From the NCBI GenBank assembly GCA_937873315.1, contig CALMQX010000038.1, positions 1 to 52,951 of the forward strand: a DNA stretch of 52,951 nt. The letters run 5' to 3'. The DNA is from an uncultured Nostocoides sp. Lineage in GTDB: Bacteria; Actinomycetota; Actinomycetes; Actinomycetales; Dermatophilaceae. Made by a program: the position numbers and the translations under genes. This document shows, piece by piece, positions 24,212 through 35,445 of the stretch; positions within the stretch are counted from its first letter, which is position 1, and the number at the start of each line of letters is the position of its first letter. The notes beneath the pieces were generated by a model, which was given only the letters and a program-made list of their open reading frames with translations, had not been told where the DNA came from and did not search any database.

Positions 24212-24502
24212 ATGACCACTCAGTTTCAGGTCGACACTGACCGCATCGCTGCCGCGGCTGGCGATATCGCCCGGATTGCCGCCGACCTCGAGGCCCAGAG
24301 CGCCGCCATGATGGCTCGGCTCACCGGCCTGAACGACGCGTGGACGGGATCGGCCGCCGGCCAATTCCAGGCGGTCGTCACTCAGTGGCAGGCCACCCAG
24401 CGTCAGGTCAAGACGTCCTTGGAGGACATCGGCGCCGTGCTCGCCGCGGCCGGGGTTCAGTACGCCCAGACCGAGGCCTCCGCGCTGCGAATGTTCAGCT
24501 GA
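24212..24502 (+). CDS. WXG100-family (ESAT-6-like) protein, orphan
   Basis: 96 residues. Helical hairpin protein with the WXG turn as AWTGSAAGQF in the middle and Ala-rich helices either side; the length is exactly that of the family. WXG100 proteins form helical-bundle dimers and are exported by ESX/type VII systems. GGAGGAAC ribosome site eight bases before ATG. No EccC, EccB or partner gene is in the window, so it is either an orphan effector/adaptor or works with a distant ESX locus. Confidence 0.88.
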   Translation: MTTQFQVDTDRIAAAAGDIARIAADLEAQSAAMMARLTGLNDAWTGSAAGQFQAVVTQWQATQRQVKTSLEDIGAVLAAAGVQYAQTEASALRMFS

Positions 24503-24509
24503 GCACCGA

Positions 24510-27059
24510 TCACTCGCTCGCGATGGCCTGCAGGACGCCCATGCGGGCGGCGCGACGGCCCGGCACCACCGCGGCCAGCACCCCGACCACCGCAGCGACC
24601 AGGACGAAGATGAGGAGTTGCCAACCAGGGATCGCGAGGATCTCAATGCCCTGAGTTGCCAAGGAGCGCTGGATGGCTACCCCGAAGGCGATCCCGAGGA
24701 CAACCCCTAGGACGGCCCCGAGCACCGCGATCGACACCGACTCCAGCCGGATCATGGTGCGCAGCTGGGCGCGACTGAGCCCGACCGCCCGCAGCAGGCC
24801 AATCTCGCGGGTGCGTTCCATCACGCTCAGGGCCAGGGTGTTGACGATCCCGAGGACGGCGATGACGACGGCCAGGCCGAGCAGCGCGTAGACGATGAAG
24901 AGCAATCGGTCGATCTGTTCGTGCTGAGCGTCGGCGAGTTGCTGTTGGTTCGACACCGTGACCGTGGGCAGGTCCGCTACCAGCGCCGCGGCGGCCTTTT
25001 GGACCTGCGCGCGATCGGCATCGGGCCGGACGACGACATACACCGCTCGGTCACTCGGTGGGACCCCGAGGGCATCCATCGCACTGAGGTCGACCACGAA
25101 ATCCTGCGCGAGGACCGCGTCCTTGACGTAGGTTGCCGTCACCGTGAGGGTCCGGGATTGGCCGGCATAGGTGACCTTGATCGGGGTCCCCACGGCGAGA
25201 CTCGAGGCATCCGCCTTCTCGGTGGACACCGCGATGTCGTTGGCCGTGAGCGTCCCCAGCGAGCCTGCGCGCAGCTGCGTGCGCGCCACCGCGGGGAAGG
25301 TGGCGGCCTCGATCCCCTGCACGCCATTGCGATCCCGATTGATCACGAATGACGCGGAGCGAGTCCGGCTCACGGAGGCCACTCCGGGGACCCGAGCTAT
25401 GCGCGGGGCGACCGAACTCGAGAAGGGCACATTCGCGGCGGCATTGGACACCACGAAGTCGGCGATCACGTCGCGCGCGATGGCCTGGTCGACGGTGGCC
25501 TTCGAGGAGGCTCCCAGGACGGACATCATGGTCACCAGGGCGACCCCGATCATGAGCGCCGATGCCGTCGCGGCCGTCCGTCGGGGATTCCTTCGGGCGT
25601 TCTGCTCAGCCATCAGGCCGACCACACCAAAGGCTCGGCGGAAGGCCGCGCCAAGGCCCGAAATCACCGGCCGCCCAACCACCGGACTGGTCAAGGCCGT
25701 GCCGATGAGCGCAGCCAGCGCCCCGGCGCCGATCCAATAGGTTGCATTGTCGACGGAGGTGAACAGGCCGCCGCCCAGCATCACCGCGCCCAGCACGATC
25801 AGAGCGACACCCACCACCAAGCGCCACCGCAGGCCGCTCTCGGCCAGGGCAACGTCATCGCGCATGGCCGCCACCGGCGGGATCCGTCCCGCCCGCCGAG
25901 CCGGCAGGTAGGCCGCGACCAGGGTGACGATCAAGCCCACCGCGAATGAGGCGATGACCGTGCGCGGGCGGAAGATCAGGTCCGCTTGCGAGAGGTCCAG
26001 GCCAAAGCGTCCGAAAAGCGCCTTGATCCCCAGCGCCAGCAGAACCCCCAGGCCGACGCCGGCACCGGAGCCCACCAAGGCAATGACCAGCGCCTCCACC
26101 AGGACCGAGCGGGTGACCTGTCGACGGCTGGCCCCGATCGCCCGCAAGAGTGCGAGTTCGCGGCTGCGCTGCGCGATGAGGATGGCGAAGGTGTTGACGA
26201 TGATGAATGCGCCCACCACGAGGGCGATGCCGGCGAAGACGAGCAGGAAGTCGTTGATGAAGCCGACGATGGTCTGAATGCGAGTGGCGGCCTCGGCGGC
26301 AGCGCTGTCACCGGTCTGTGTGCGGAAGCCCTTGGGTAGCACCTTGTCGATATTGGCCTTGAGTTGATCCTGGGAGACCCCCTCAGCCCGCGTCACCCAG
26401 ACCGCATTGAAGGCGTCGCTACCGCGCACGAAGAGCTCCTGAGCCCAACGAGTCTCGACGATGGCCAGGCTGGCACCGATCAGCCCGCTGCCGCCCACGG
26501 ATGCGACCCCCACGACCTTGGCTTCGACCCGGCCGCGCTCTCCGGTGGTGATCAGCGCCAGCGTGTCGCCCACGGCATACTCACCGCGCTCGGCGGTCGA
26601 CGGATCGAGCACCACCTCGCCTGCAGCGGTCGGCCAGCGTCCGCTCACGAGGCGGGCGGACTCGGCACCATTGGCGGCCGGGCCATCGCTCTGATTCACC
26701 GCGATCCCGGGGGCGCCCATACCGCCAATGAGCTTGCCGTCCCGGCCCACCACGAAGGTCCCAAACGAACTGATCCGTCCGTCGGCGCGGGCTGCACCCG
26801 GCACCTTTTCCAGTGTGGCGACCAAGGATGCCGGCACCGTGCGGACCGTGCCGTCTCCACCCGAACCCCGGCTCCCGGTATCGACGCGCACGATCACGTC
26901 GCCGACCGCCCCGCTGGTCAGGCCGGTGAAGGCCTTCTCCAGGGTGTCGGTGAAGATGAACGAGCCGGTGACGAAGGAGACGCCCAGCACGATCGCAAAG
27001 GCGCTGAGCAGTAGGCGAAGTTTGCGCGCGAAGAGGTTGCGAAAGGTGGCTCGCAACAT
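24510..27059 (-). CDS. ABC transporter permease with duplicated FtsX/MacB-type core
   Basis: 849 residues. N-terminal helix after MLRATFRNLFARKLRLLLSAFAIVLGVSFVTGSFIFTDTLE, large extracytoplasmic domain (~45-255), three-helix FtsX unit (~260-390), central pair of helices (~415-465), a second periplasmic-type domain and a second FtsX unit (~720-849) ending RAARMGVLQAIASE. FtsX motifs ELALLRAIGASRRQVTRSVLVEAL and EIGLLRAVGLSRAQLRTMIRLES are intact in both halves. Exports or removes lipids, peptides or drugs with the ATPase encoded three bases upstream. Confidence 0.92.
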   Translation of the reverse strand: MLRATFRNLFARKLRLLLSAFAIVLGVSFVTGSFIFTDTLEKAFTGLTSGAVGDVIVRVDTGSRGSGGDGTVRTVPASLVATLEKVPGAARADGRISSFGTFVVGRDGKLIGGMGAPGIAVNQSDGPAANGAESARLVSGRWPTAAGEVVLDPSTAERGEYAVGDTLALITTGERGRVEAKVVGVASVGGSGLIGASLAIVETRWAQELFVRGSDAFNAVWVTRAEGVSQDQLKANIDKVLPKGFRTQTGDSAAAEAATRIQTIVGFINDFLLVFAGIALVVGAFIIVNTFAILIAQRSRELALLRAIGASRRQVTRSVLVEALVIALVGSGAGVGLGVLLALGIKALFGRFGLDLSQADLIFRPRTVIASFAVGLIVTLVAAYLPARRAGRIPPVAAMRDDVALAESGLRWRLVVGVALIVLGAVMLGGGLFTSVDNATYWIGAGALAALIGTALTSPVVGRPVISGLGAAFRRAFGVVGLMAEQNARRNPRRTAATASALMIGVALVTMMSVLGASSKATVDQAIARDVIADFVVSNAAANVPFSSSVAPRIARVPGVASVSRTRSASFVINRDRNGVQGIEAATFPAVARTQLRAGSLGTLTANDIAVSTEKADASSLAVGTPIKVTYAGQSRTLTVTATYVKDAVLAQDFVVDLSAMDALGVPPSDRAVYVVVRPDADRAQVQKAAAALVADLPTVTVSNQQQLADAQHEQIDRLLFIVYALLGLAVVIAVLGIVNTLALSVMERTREIGLLRAVGLSRAQLRTMIRLESVSIAVLGAVLGVVLGIAFGVAIQRSLATQGIEILAIPGWQLLIFVLVAAVVGVLAAVVPGRRAARMGVLQAIASE

Positions 27060-27062
27060 AAC

Positions 27063-27833
27063 TCAGACCGCCATCCGCGGGTCGAGGCTTTTCATCCGGT
27101 CCAGGACCGATGACGGTGTGGGCGAGCGCAATTCATCGACGACCCGCCCATCGGCGAGGAAGACCACCCGGTCCGTCCATCCCGCAGCACCCGGGTCGTG
27201 GGTCACCATGACCACGGTTTGCCCGTGCTCATCGACCGCCTTGCGCAGGAAGCCCAGGACCTCAGCCCCGGAGGTTGAGTCGAGGTTGCCGGTCGGTTCA
27301 TCGGCGAAGACGATGTCCGGTTGGGACATCAGGGCCCGCGCACAGGCAACCCGCTGTTGCTGGCCCCCGGAGAGCTCGCCGGGTCGGTGATCCAGGCGAT
27401 CACGCAGGCCCACGGTGTCGATGACCTCATCGAACCAGGCGGGATCGGGTCGGCGCCCAGCGATCGCCAAGGGCAAGAGGATGTTCTCCTCAGCGGTAAG
27501 GGTGGGCACCAGGTTGAAGGCCTGGAAGACGAATCCGATCCGGTCGCGACGCAACTCGGTGAGGGCCTTCTCCTTGAGCGAGGTGATGTCGGTAGAACCG
27601 ATGTACACGCGCCCCGAGGTCACCGAGTCCAGCCCAGCCGCACAGTGCATCAGGGTGGATTTCCCTGAACCAGACGGCCCCATGATGGCGGTGAACTCAC
27701 CCCGAGCGATGTCCACGGTGACGCCAGCGAGCGCGGTCACGCCGGTGTCTCCCTTGCCATAGACCTTGGTGAGGTCTTCGACGCGCGCGGCGGGAGCGGC
27801 CGTGGGGGCAGGAGGGGTCATCGGTTCCGACAT
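27063..27833 (-). CDS. ABC transporter ATP-binding protein (MacB/LolD type)
   Basis: 256 residues. Walker A GPSGSGKST, Q-loop GFVFQAFNLVPTLT, signature LSGGQQQRVACARAL, Walker B DIVFADEPTGNLD, and H-loop VTHDP all intact. The C-terminal tail (SPTPSSVLDRMKSLDPRMAV) continues beyond the core. Drives the permease encoded immediately downstream (TGA-gtt-ATG). ATG 27833 lies six bases after TAGCCT (27845-27840); a perfect palindrome directly upstream probably regulates the operon. Confidence 0.93.
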   Translation of the reverse strand: MSEPMTPPAPTAAPAARVEDLTKVYGKGDTGVTALAGVTVDIARGEFTAIMGPSGSGKSTLMHCAAGLDSVTSGRVYIGSTDITSLKEKALTELRRDRIGFVFQAFNLVPTLTAEENILLPLAIAGRRPDPAWFDEVIDTVGLRDRLDHRPGELSGGQQQRVACARALMSQPDIVFADEPTGNLDSTSGAEVLGFLRKAVDEHGQTVVMVTHDPGAAGWTDRVVFLADGRVVDELRSPTPSSVLDRMKSLDPRMAV

Positions 27834-27845
27834 GCGGGCAGGCTA

Positions 27846-27861
27846 ACCCACGATCGTGGGT
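27846..27861. promoter_or_regulatory. Perfect 16-bp palindrome in the ABC operon promoter
   Basis: ACCCACGATCGTGGGT, no mismatches, abutting the -10 TAGCCT and covering the spacer where RNA polymerase would sit. Fits an operator of a dimeric repressor (TetR/MarR/GntR size); the regulator is not adjacent. Confidence 0.55.
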
Positions 27862-27900
27862 GTCACTGACCGCCAGAGCGCGCACCCGCGTGCATGCGAA

Positions 27901-27933
27901 GAGGGCGGCTCCCCATCTCGGGGAGCCGCCCTC
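27901..27933 (-). terminator. groEL terminator hairpin
   Basis: GAGGGCGGCTCCCC-ATCTC-GGGGAGCCGCCCTC, perfect 14-base arms, 25 bases past the groEL stop. Confidence 0.8.
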
Positions 27934-27958
27934 CGTCGGCATGCGGTTCAGCGGGGGG

Positions 27959-31164
<3,206 letters not shown>

Positions 31165-31178
31165 AGGGAGCCTCGGAT

Positions 31179-31496
31179 ATGAACACCCTCAATCTCGCCC
31201 TCCAGGGGGCCTGGAAGGTCCTCCTCGCGGGGCTCGTCTTCGGCGCGGGTATGCCGGTGGTCTACGCGCTGGCAATGCGCGCCTTGACCGTCGGGTCCAC
31301 TGAGATCGTGGCCGCTGATGGCACCACCACGATGAAGCCCTCCGCCATGGGCAAGGTGATGATGGCTCTGCTCATGGGGGTCATCCTCATTGCCGTCGCA
31401 ATCGGCATTCTCATCATTCTGGCCGGCGGGCTGGGTAAGGTCGTCCAGTTCGGCGGCGACTTCCCGTTCGTCGACCTCGTCAGCAAGAAGAAGTAA
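31179..31496 (+). CDS. Two-helix membrane protein of the pitA operon
   Basis: 105 residues. Helix 1 AWKVLLAGLVFGAGMPVVYALAM, a short extracytoplasmic loop with VGSTEIVAADGTTTMKPS, helix 2 VMMALLMGVILIAVAIGILIILAGGL, then VVQFGGDFPFVDLVSKKK with a basic end. AGGGAG ribosome site, 14 bases after pitA. Position equals that of the mycobacterial membrane protein between pitA and the DUF3349 gene; biochemical role unknown, perhaps accessory to phosphate uptake. Confidence 0.8.
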   Translation: MNTLNLALQGAWKVLLAGLVFGAGMPVVYALAMRALTVGSTEIVAADGTTTMKPSAMGKVMMALLMGVILIAVAIGILIILAGGLGKVVQFGGDFPFVDLVSKKK

Positions 31497-31512
31497 GGCA
31501 GGCGCTCAGATC

Positions 31513-32118
31513 ATGGTCGATTCACACAGCCAGATTCTTGGGTGGGTCAAGGATGCCTACCCCGAGGGTGTGCCCGCCGAGGACACGGCCGCGCTCATCG
31601 CGACTCTGCGCCTCCGGCTTGGATCCAGTCGGGCGATGCAGGTCGTCCTGCACCTCGTTGCGGCCGGATCCCTGCCTGCCGAGGTTGCCGCTGCTGCCAG
31701 CACGGCCACCTCGCCGGTCCCCCAGTTGGACCTGCGCCGGGTCGCTGCCCGGCTGGTCATGGGTGGCTGGCCACTGGGCTCGGTCTCCACGGAGGATGAC
31801 GATGACGACACCGAGGAAGGCTCCTATCTCGGCCGAATCGTCGCGTGGTTGCGGGAGGGCTACCCCAGCGGTGTCCCAGAGCACGACTATGTGCCGCTCT
31901 TGGCCCTGCTCAACCGGCGGTTGACCCGGGGCGAAGTCAAGAAGGTCGCCAAGGCCCTGCGCCGCGCATCGATTGCGCCCGCAAGTGCCGAGGACATCGC
32001 GGCGGCGATCACCGATGTGACCCACACCGATGCCACCGATCTGGACCTCCAGCGGGTGCGGGAACGCCTGGCAGCCAAGGGCTGGCCAGTCGACTTCCCG
32101 GACCCCGATGGCCCCTGA
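31513..32118 (+). CDS. DUF3349 protein with two tandem domains
   Basis: 201 residues. Two copies of the ~90-residue DUF3349 helical domain: repeat 1 ILGWVKDAYPEGVPAEDTAALIATLRLRL to LDLRRVAARLVMGGWPL, repeat 2 IVAWLREGYPSGVPEHDYVPLLALLNRRL to LDLQRVRERLAAKGWPV, joined by an acidic linker EDDDDDTEEG. Mycobacterial homologues usually have one domain, so this is a duplicated form. Third gene of the pitA operon, 16 bases after the two-helix protein; function unknown. Followed by two strong hairpins. Confidence 0.88.
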   Translation: MVDSHSQILGWVKDAYPEGVPAEDTAALIATLRLRLGSSRAMQVVLHLVAAGSLPAEVAAAASTATSPVPQLDLRRVAARLVMGGWPLGSVSTEDDDDDTEEGSYLGRIVAWLREGYPSGVPEHDYVPLLALLNRRLTRGEVKKVAKALRRASIAPASAEDIAAAITDVTHTDATDLDLQRVRERLAAKGWPVDFPDPDGP

Positions 32119-32137
32119 CCTGCGTCCACAACAGGAC

Positions 32138-32175
32138 CGGTATGCCGTGTGCTCACCTGAGCACACGGCATACCG
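32138..32175. terminator. Hairpin built from two inverted GTATGCCG copies
   Basis: Perfect arms of 18 bases (CGGTATGCCGTGTGCTCA and complement) with a 2-base centre, 19 bases past the DUF3349 stop. Octamers at 32140-32147 and 32166-32173. Terminator between convergent genes. Confidence 0.75.
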
Positions 32176-32190
32176 CTGTCTGGCGTGCCT

Positions 32191-32282
32191 CACTTTTCCT
32201 CTGCTTGGTGCGCACATGAGGCCGCGGCATACGCAATTGCGTAGGCCGCGGCCCGGGAAGCTCACCAAACAGAGGAAAAGTG
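32191..32282. repeat. 92-bp nested inverted repeat
   Basis: Outer arms of 20 bases at 32191-32210 and 32263-32282, one mismatch. Inside lies a second 34-base near-palindrome (32220-32253; perfect centre TACGCAATTGCGTA, GGCCGCGG flanks, one mismatch) with another GTATGCCG copy at 32225-32232. No coding capacity. Could be a compound terminator for the DUF3263 gene, a structured RNA, or a MITE-like element; no clear target-site duplication seen. Confidence 0.75.
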
Positions 32283-32311
32283 GGACGGAAGGGGACTGCG
32301 CGACCCTGAGG

Positions 32312-32605
32312 TCAGACGGTCACGCCGAGGCGGCGCGCCGAACGCGCCCGCTGACGGCTGGCGCGCAGGCGGGCCAGGCGCTTCATCAGCATCGGGTCAT
32401 GCGCGATCGCAGCCGGGTCATCGATCAGCCCATTGAGGACCTGGTAGTACCGAGTGGCGCTCATGTCAAAGAGCTCCCGGATCGCGGTCTCCTTGGAGCC
32501 GGCGTACTTCCACCACTGACGTTCGAAAGCGATGATCTCGCGGTCACGCTCAGACAACCCCTCACGGGTGTCGGCGGCGGTGATCTCGTCGCGGAGCGCG
32601 CTCAC
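32312..32605 (-). CDS. DUF3263-family protein
   Basis: 97 residues. LSERDREIIAFERQWWKYAGSKETAIRELFDMSATRYYQVLNGLIDDPAAIAHDPMLMKRLARLRASRQRAR is the complete DUF3263 domain: an HTH-like helix pair in which RELFDMSATRYYQVLNGLI is the probable recognition unit. Actinobacteria-specific, likely DNA-binding; targets unknown. GTG start with GAGGG nine bases upstream. Monocistronic, convergent with the pitA operon. Confidence 0.88.
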   Translation of the reverse strand: MSALRDEITAADTREGLSERDREIIAFERQWWKYAGSKETAIRELFDMSATRYYQVLNGLIDDPAAIAHDPMLMKRLARLRASRQRARSARRLGVTV

Positions 32606-32771
32606 GAACAGGTCCCTCTCAGTAGTGGCTTTGGTGGACCCACTCTACGGGGGTAATGACAGCCATGTCATTCCCTTCGGCGTGTTGCTCACGATGTGTC
32701 CGCGTGTCGGCTGGACACGACCGCAACACGGCCACTCAGCAGCCGCAACAGGCCCAGCAGTCACACCCGCA

Positions 32772-34133
32772 TCAGCGCATGGTGTCTAGCACCAGGGCGA
32801 TGTCGTCCTCGGTCGTCTGCGGGTTCACCACGGCGAAGCGGGCAAGAGTCTCGCCATGATGGGTCGTCGGCACCGCGAAGGCGAGTTGGTCGGCGAGGAT
32901 CCGATCCGACCACGCGTGGTAGTCGGCCGGCGACCAGCCGAGCCGCCTGAAAACCACCACGGTCAGATCCCGTTCCCGAGCAAGCTCCAACTCCGGGCGG
33001 GCCTGGATCTCGGCCTCGGCAAATCGGGCCACCTCAAGGGTGCGCTCGACAGCGGCCGTATAGGCGTTCGTGCCATTGACCACCAGGGAGAACCAGAACG
33101 GCAAGCCGCGGGCCCGACGGGTCAGGCCGACCGAGTAGTCCGTGGGGTTCCAGTCCGTGGTGTCGGTGAGGACATCGAGGTAACCGGCCTTCTGCGTGTG
33201 CGCGGACCGCGCGACCGCCGGGTCGCGGTAGAGCAGCGCACAGCAGTCGAAGGGCGCAAAGAGCCACTTGTGCGGGTCAACGATGAAAGAGTCGCACTGC
33301 TCGATCCCGGCGTAGCGATCGCGGATCGAGGGCGCCGCCAAGCCGGCACCGCCATACGCACCATCGACGTGGAACCAGACCCCACGCTCGCGGCATACCT
33401 GAGCCACCGAGGCCAGATCGTCAATGATCCCGAAGTTGGTGGTCCCAGAGGTCGCCACGACGGCAAAGAACTCGCCGGGGTGCGCATCCAGGACCTCGGC
33501 CAACGCGGGCCCGGTCAGGCGCCCCAGGTCATCTGCGGGCACGCTGATGCACTCAGCGTCCATCACCTCGCAGGCCGAGGAAATGGACGAGTGCGCGCCC
33601 TCGGAGGCGGCAACCTTGTTGGGTCGGGATCCCTGCGGAGCCTGGGCGCGGGCGCGATGCCGAGCGGCGACCAGCGCGGAGAGATTGCCGATCGTGCCGC
33701 CCGGCACGAAGACGCCACCGGCCTGCTCCGGAAGCCCCACCAGATCGGCGACCCAACGCAGCGCCTGGTTCTCGGCATACACCGCACCGGCACCCTCCAT
33801 CCACGAGCCGCCATAGATCGAGGACGCGCCCACCACGAGGTCGAACATCACCGAGGCGTCTGAGGGCGCACATGGGATGAAGGACAGGAAGCGCGGGTGG
33901 TCCGTCGACAAGCAGGTCGGCGCCAGTTTGTCGGCGAAAAGGTTGAGTGCCTCGATGCCTCCGATGCCTTGCGGCGTGATGGTGGCACCCACCTCGGCGG
34001 TGAGCTCCTCGACCGATCGCGGATGATCCAGCGGAGGCTGCATGCGGATACGACCTTCGGCGTATTCCGTCACTGCGGTCACGAGCTCGTGGAGCCCGGC
34101 GTGGTCACCGATGAGCGAACTGTTGTGCGGCAC
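32772..34133 (-). CDS. PLP-dependent group II (aromatic-L-amino-acid type) decarboxylase
   Basis: 453 residues. Features: DHPRFLSFIP, YGGSWMEGAGAVYAENQALRWVADLVGLP, GGTIGNLSALVAARH, ATSGTTNFGIIDDL, VDGAYGGAGL, and the PLP lysine in FIVDPHKWLFAPFDC (Lys289). C-terminal TEDDIALVLDTM. Decarboxylates an aromatic amino acid (Tyr, Trp, Phe or DOPA) or a related acid; specificity not predictable. GTG 34133 lies seven bases after TAGACT (34146-34141), which overlaps the stop of the HAD gene; the longer frame upstream is not coding. Confidence 0.9.
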   Translation of the reverse strand: MPHNSSLIGDHAGLHELVTAVTEYAEGRIRMQPPLDHPRSVEELTAEVGATITPQGIGGIEALNLFADKLAPTCLSTDHPRFLSFIPCAPSDASVMFDLVVGASSIYGGSWMEGAGAVYAENQALRWVADLVGLPEQAGGVFVPGGTIGNLSALVAARHRARAQAPQGSRPNKVAASEGAHSSISSACEVMDAECISVPADDLGRLTGPALAEVLDAHPGEFFAVVATSGTTNFGIIDDLASVAQVCRERGVWFHVDGAYGGAGLAAPSIRDRYAGIEQCDSFIVDPHKWLFAPFDCCALLYRDPAVARSAHTQKAGYLDVLTDTTDWNPTDYSVGLTRRARGLPFWFSLVVNGTNAYTAAVERTLEVARFAEAEIQARPELELARERDLTVVVFRRLGWSPADYHAWSDRILADQLAFAVPTTHHGETLARFAVVNPQTTEDDIALVLDTMR

Positions 34134-34143
34134 GTTGGCGAGT

Positions 34144-34818
34144 CTAGGGCGCGGACTCGCCCTCGCCCATGCCCAGCAGGTATGCCGTGAGCTCACCGAC
34201 CGTGTCACAGATGTGGTCGGGGCCGGCGGCGACGAGCTCGGGCCGCTCGCCGGCACCCCAGCTGACTGCCACCGCGGCCATGCCGGCAGCCTTGGCCGCC
34301 AGCAGGTCGACCACGGCGTCACCGACATAGGCGCACTCGGCCGGGTCGACGCCGAGGACCTTGGCCGCGTGGAGCAAGGGGGCCGGATCCGGCTTGTGCT
34401 CGCTGGTGTCCTCCAAGGCCGCGACCACGTCGATGGCCGTGTCCAGTCCAACACCCTCGAGGGCCAGGCGAGCCGTCAGCCGGCGCTTGGACGTGGCTAC
34501 CGCGGTCACGACTCCGGCATCGGCCAGGGCGCTGAGCAGCCCTGGCACCCCGGGGTATTGCTCGATCAGCCGGGAGGTGTTGGCCAGGTTCCAGCGGCGG
34601 TACTCCTCGTCCAGGGCGTGGCCGTGCTCGGGCGACTCTTCGAGCAGCGCGGGCAGCAGCGGACGCCCAATCCAGGCGCGCGCGCGTCGATCGTCGACCT
34701 CCTCGCCCAGGACAGTGCGGAAGGCGTGCTGGTAGGAGGCCACGATGAGCGGGATGGTGTTCGCGAGGGTGCCATCTAGGTCGAAGATGACGGTCCGCCA
34801 GCGCGCGCCGGCGATCAC
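34144..34818 (-). CDS. HAD-superfamily hydrolase (phosphoglycolate phosphatase-like)
   Basis: 224 residues. HAD motifs: I VIFDLDGTLANT, II VATSKRR (Ser/Thr-Lys), III K in EHKPDP, IV YVGDAVVD. Cap-domain insertion between I and II is that of subclass IA (Gph/beta-PGM). Mg2+-dependent phosphatase; substrate unknown. GTG 34818 overlaps the stop of the three-helix ArsC gene as GTGA, so it is the last gene of the arsenic operon by translation coupling, an unusual partner. Confidence 0.9.
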   Translation of the reverse strand: MIAGARWRTVIFDLDGTLANTIPLIVASYQHAFRTVLGEEVDDRRARAWIGRPLLPALLEESPEHGHALDEEYRRWNLANTSRLIEQYPGVPGLLSALADAGVVTAVATSKRRLTARLALEGVGLDTAIDVVAALEDTSEHKPDPAPLLHAAKVLGVDPAECAYVGDAVVDLLAAKAAGMAAVAVSWGAGERPELVAAGPDHICDTVGELTAYLLGMGEGESAP

Positions 34819-35441
34819 TGAGCGACGGGGATCGTCAGCGAGCGCAGCAAGTCTTTGACCTTGACCTCGATCATGTCCCGGCAGGCGCGCACCTCGTCCA
34901 TCACCTGGCCGTGGGGATCGGCGACCTCCCAGCTGATGTGGTGCTTGGCCGGCATACGCGGCAGTTCGACACCGATCTCGACGATGATGTCGGCGGCATG
35001 CAGGACGTCATTGGCCAGCCCTTTGGGATAGGGCTTGTGCAACTCGATGCCGCGCTCGGCCATCACGCGCTCAACGAGCGGGTTGATGAAACCGAGCGGA
35101 TGAGCGCCGGCCGAACGCACATGGACGTGCTCGCCGGCAAAGTGCTGGGTGAAGGCCGCAGCCATCTGGGACCGCGCCGAGTTGTGCTCGCAGACGAAGA
35201 GAATCTCGGGAATGCCCCCGCCACTGAGCCCGCGGGTGCGCGCGAGGGAACGCAAGGTGTCCCGGGCATGCTTGTTCACCAGGACGGCCAGGAACTCCGG
35301 GTGCCTGCTGATCGGCTCAATCTCAGCGCGGGCCTGGTCCACCACCATCTGGATCTCATCCCGACTGAATGAATTCTCATACCGATACGACAGATCGTCG
35401 ACGATGGGCCCGGGATTGCATTCTTGGGGGTGACGGTCCAC
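34815..35441 (-). CDS. arsC: Arsenate reductase-type LMW phosphatase with three-helix N-terminal domain (mycothiol type)
   Basis: 208 residues. Residues 1-70: helical dimerisation domain (LSYRYENSFSRDEIQMVVDQARAEIEPISRHPEFLAVLVNKHARDTL). Residues 77-208: LMW-PTP fold with P-loop FVCEHNSARSQMAAAF (Cys84) and SAGAHPLGFINP. The resolving-Cys loop of thioredoxin-type ArsC is replaced by VEIGVELPRMPAKHH, with no Cys, as in the mycothiol/mycoredoxin-dependent arsenate transferases of actinobacteria. GTG 35441 chosen by family length. Four bases after the other arsC. Confidence 0.85.
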   Translation of the reverse strand: MDRHPQECNPGPIVDDLSYRYENSFSRDEIQMVVDQARAEIEPISRHPEFLAVLVNKHARDTLRSLARTRGLSGGGIPEILFVCEHNSARSQMAAAFTQHFAGEHVHVRSAGAHPLGFINPLVERVMAERGIELHKPYPKGLANDVLHAADIIVEIGVELPRMPAKHHISWEVADPHGQVMDEVRACRDMIEVKVKDLLRSLTIPVAQ

Positions 35442-35445
35442 GCCC

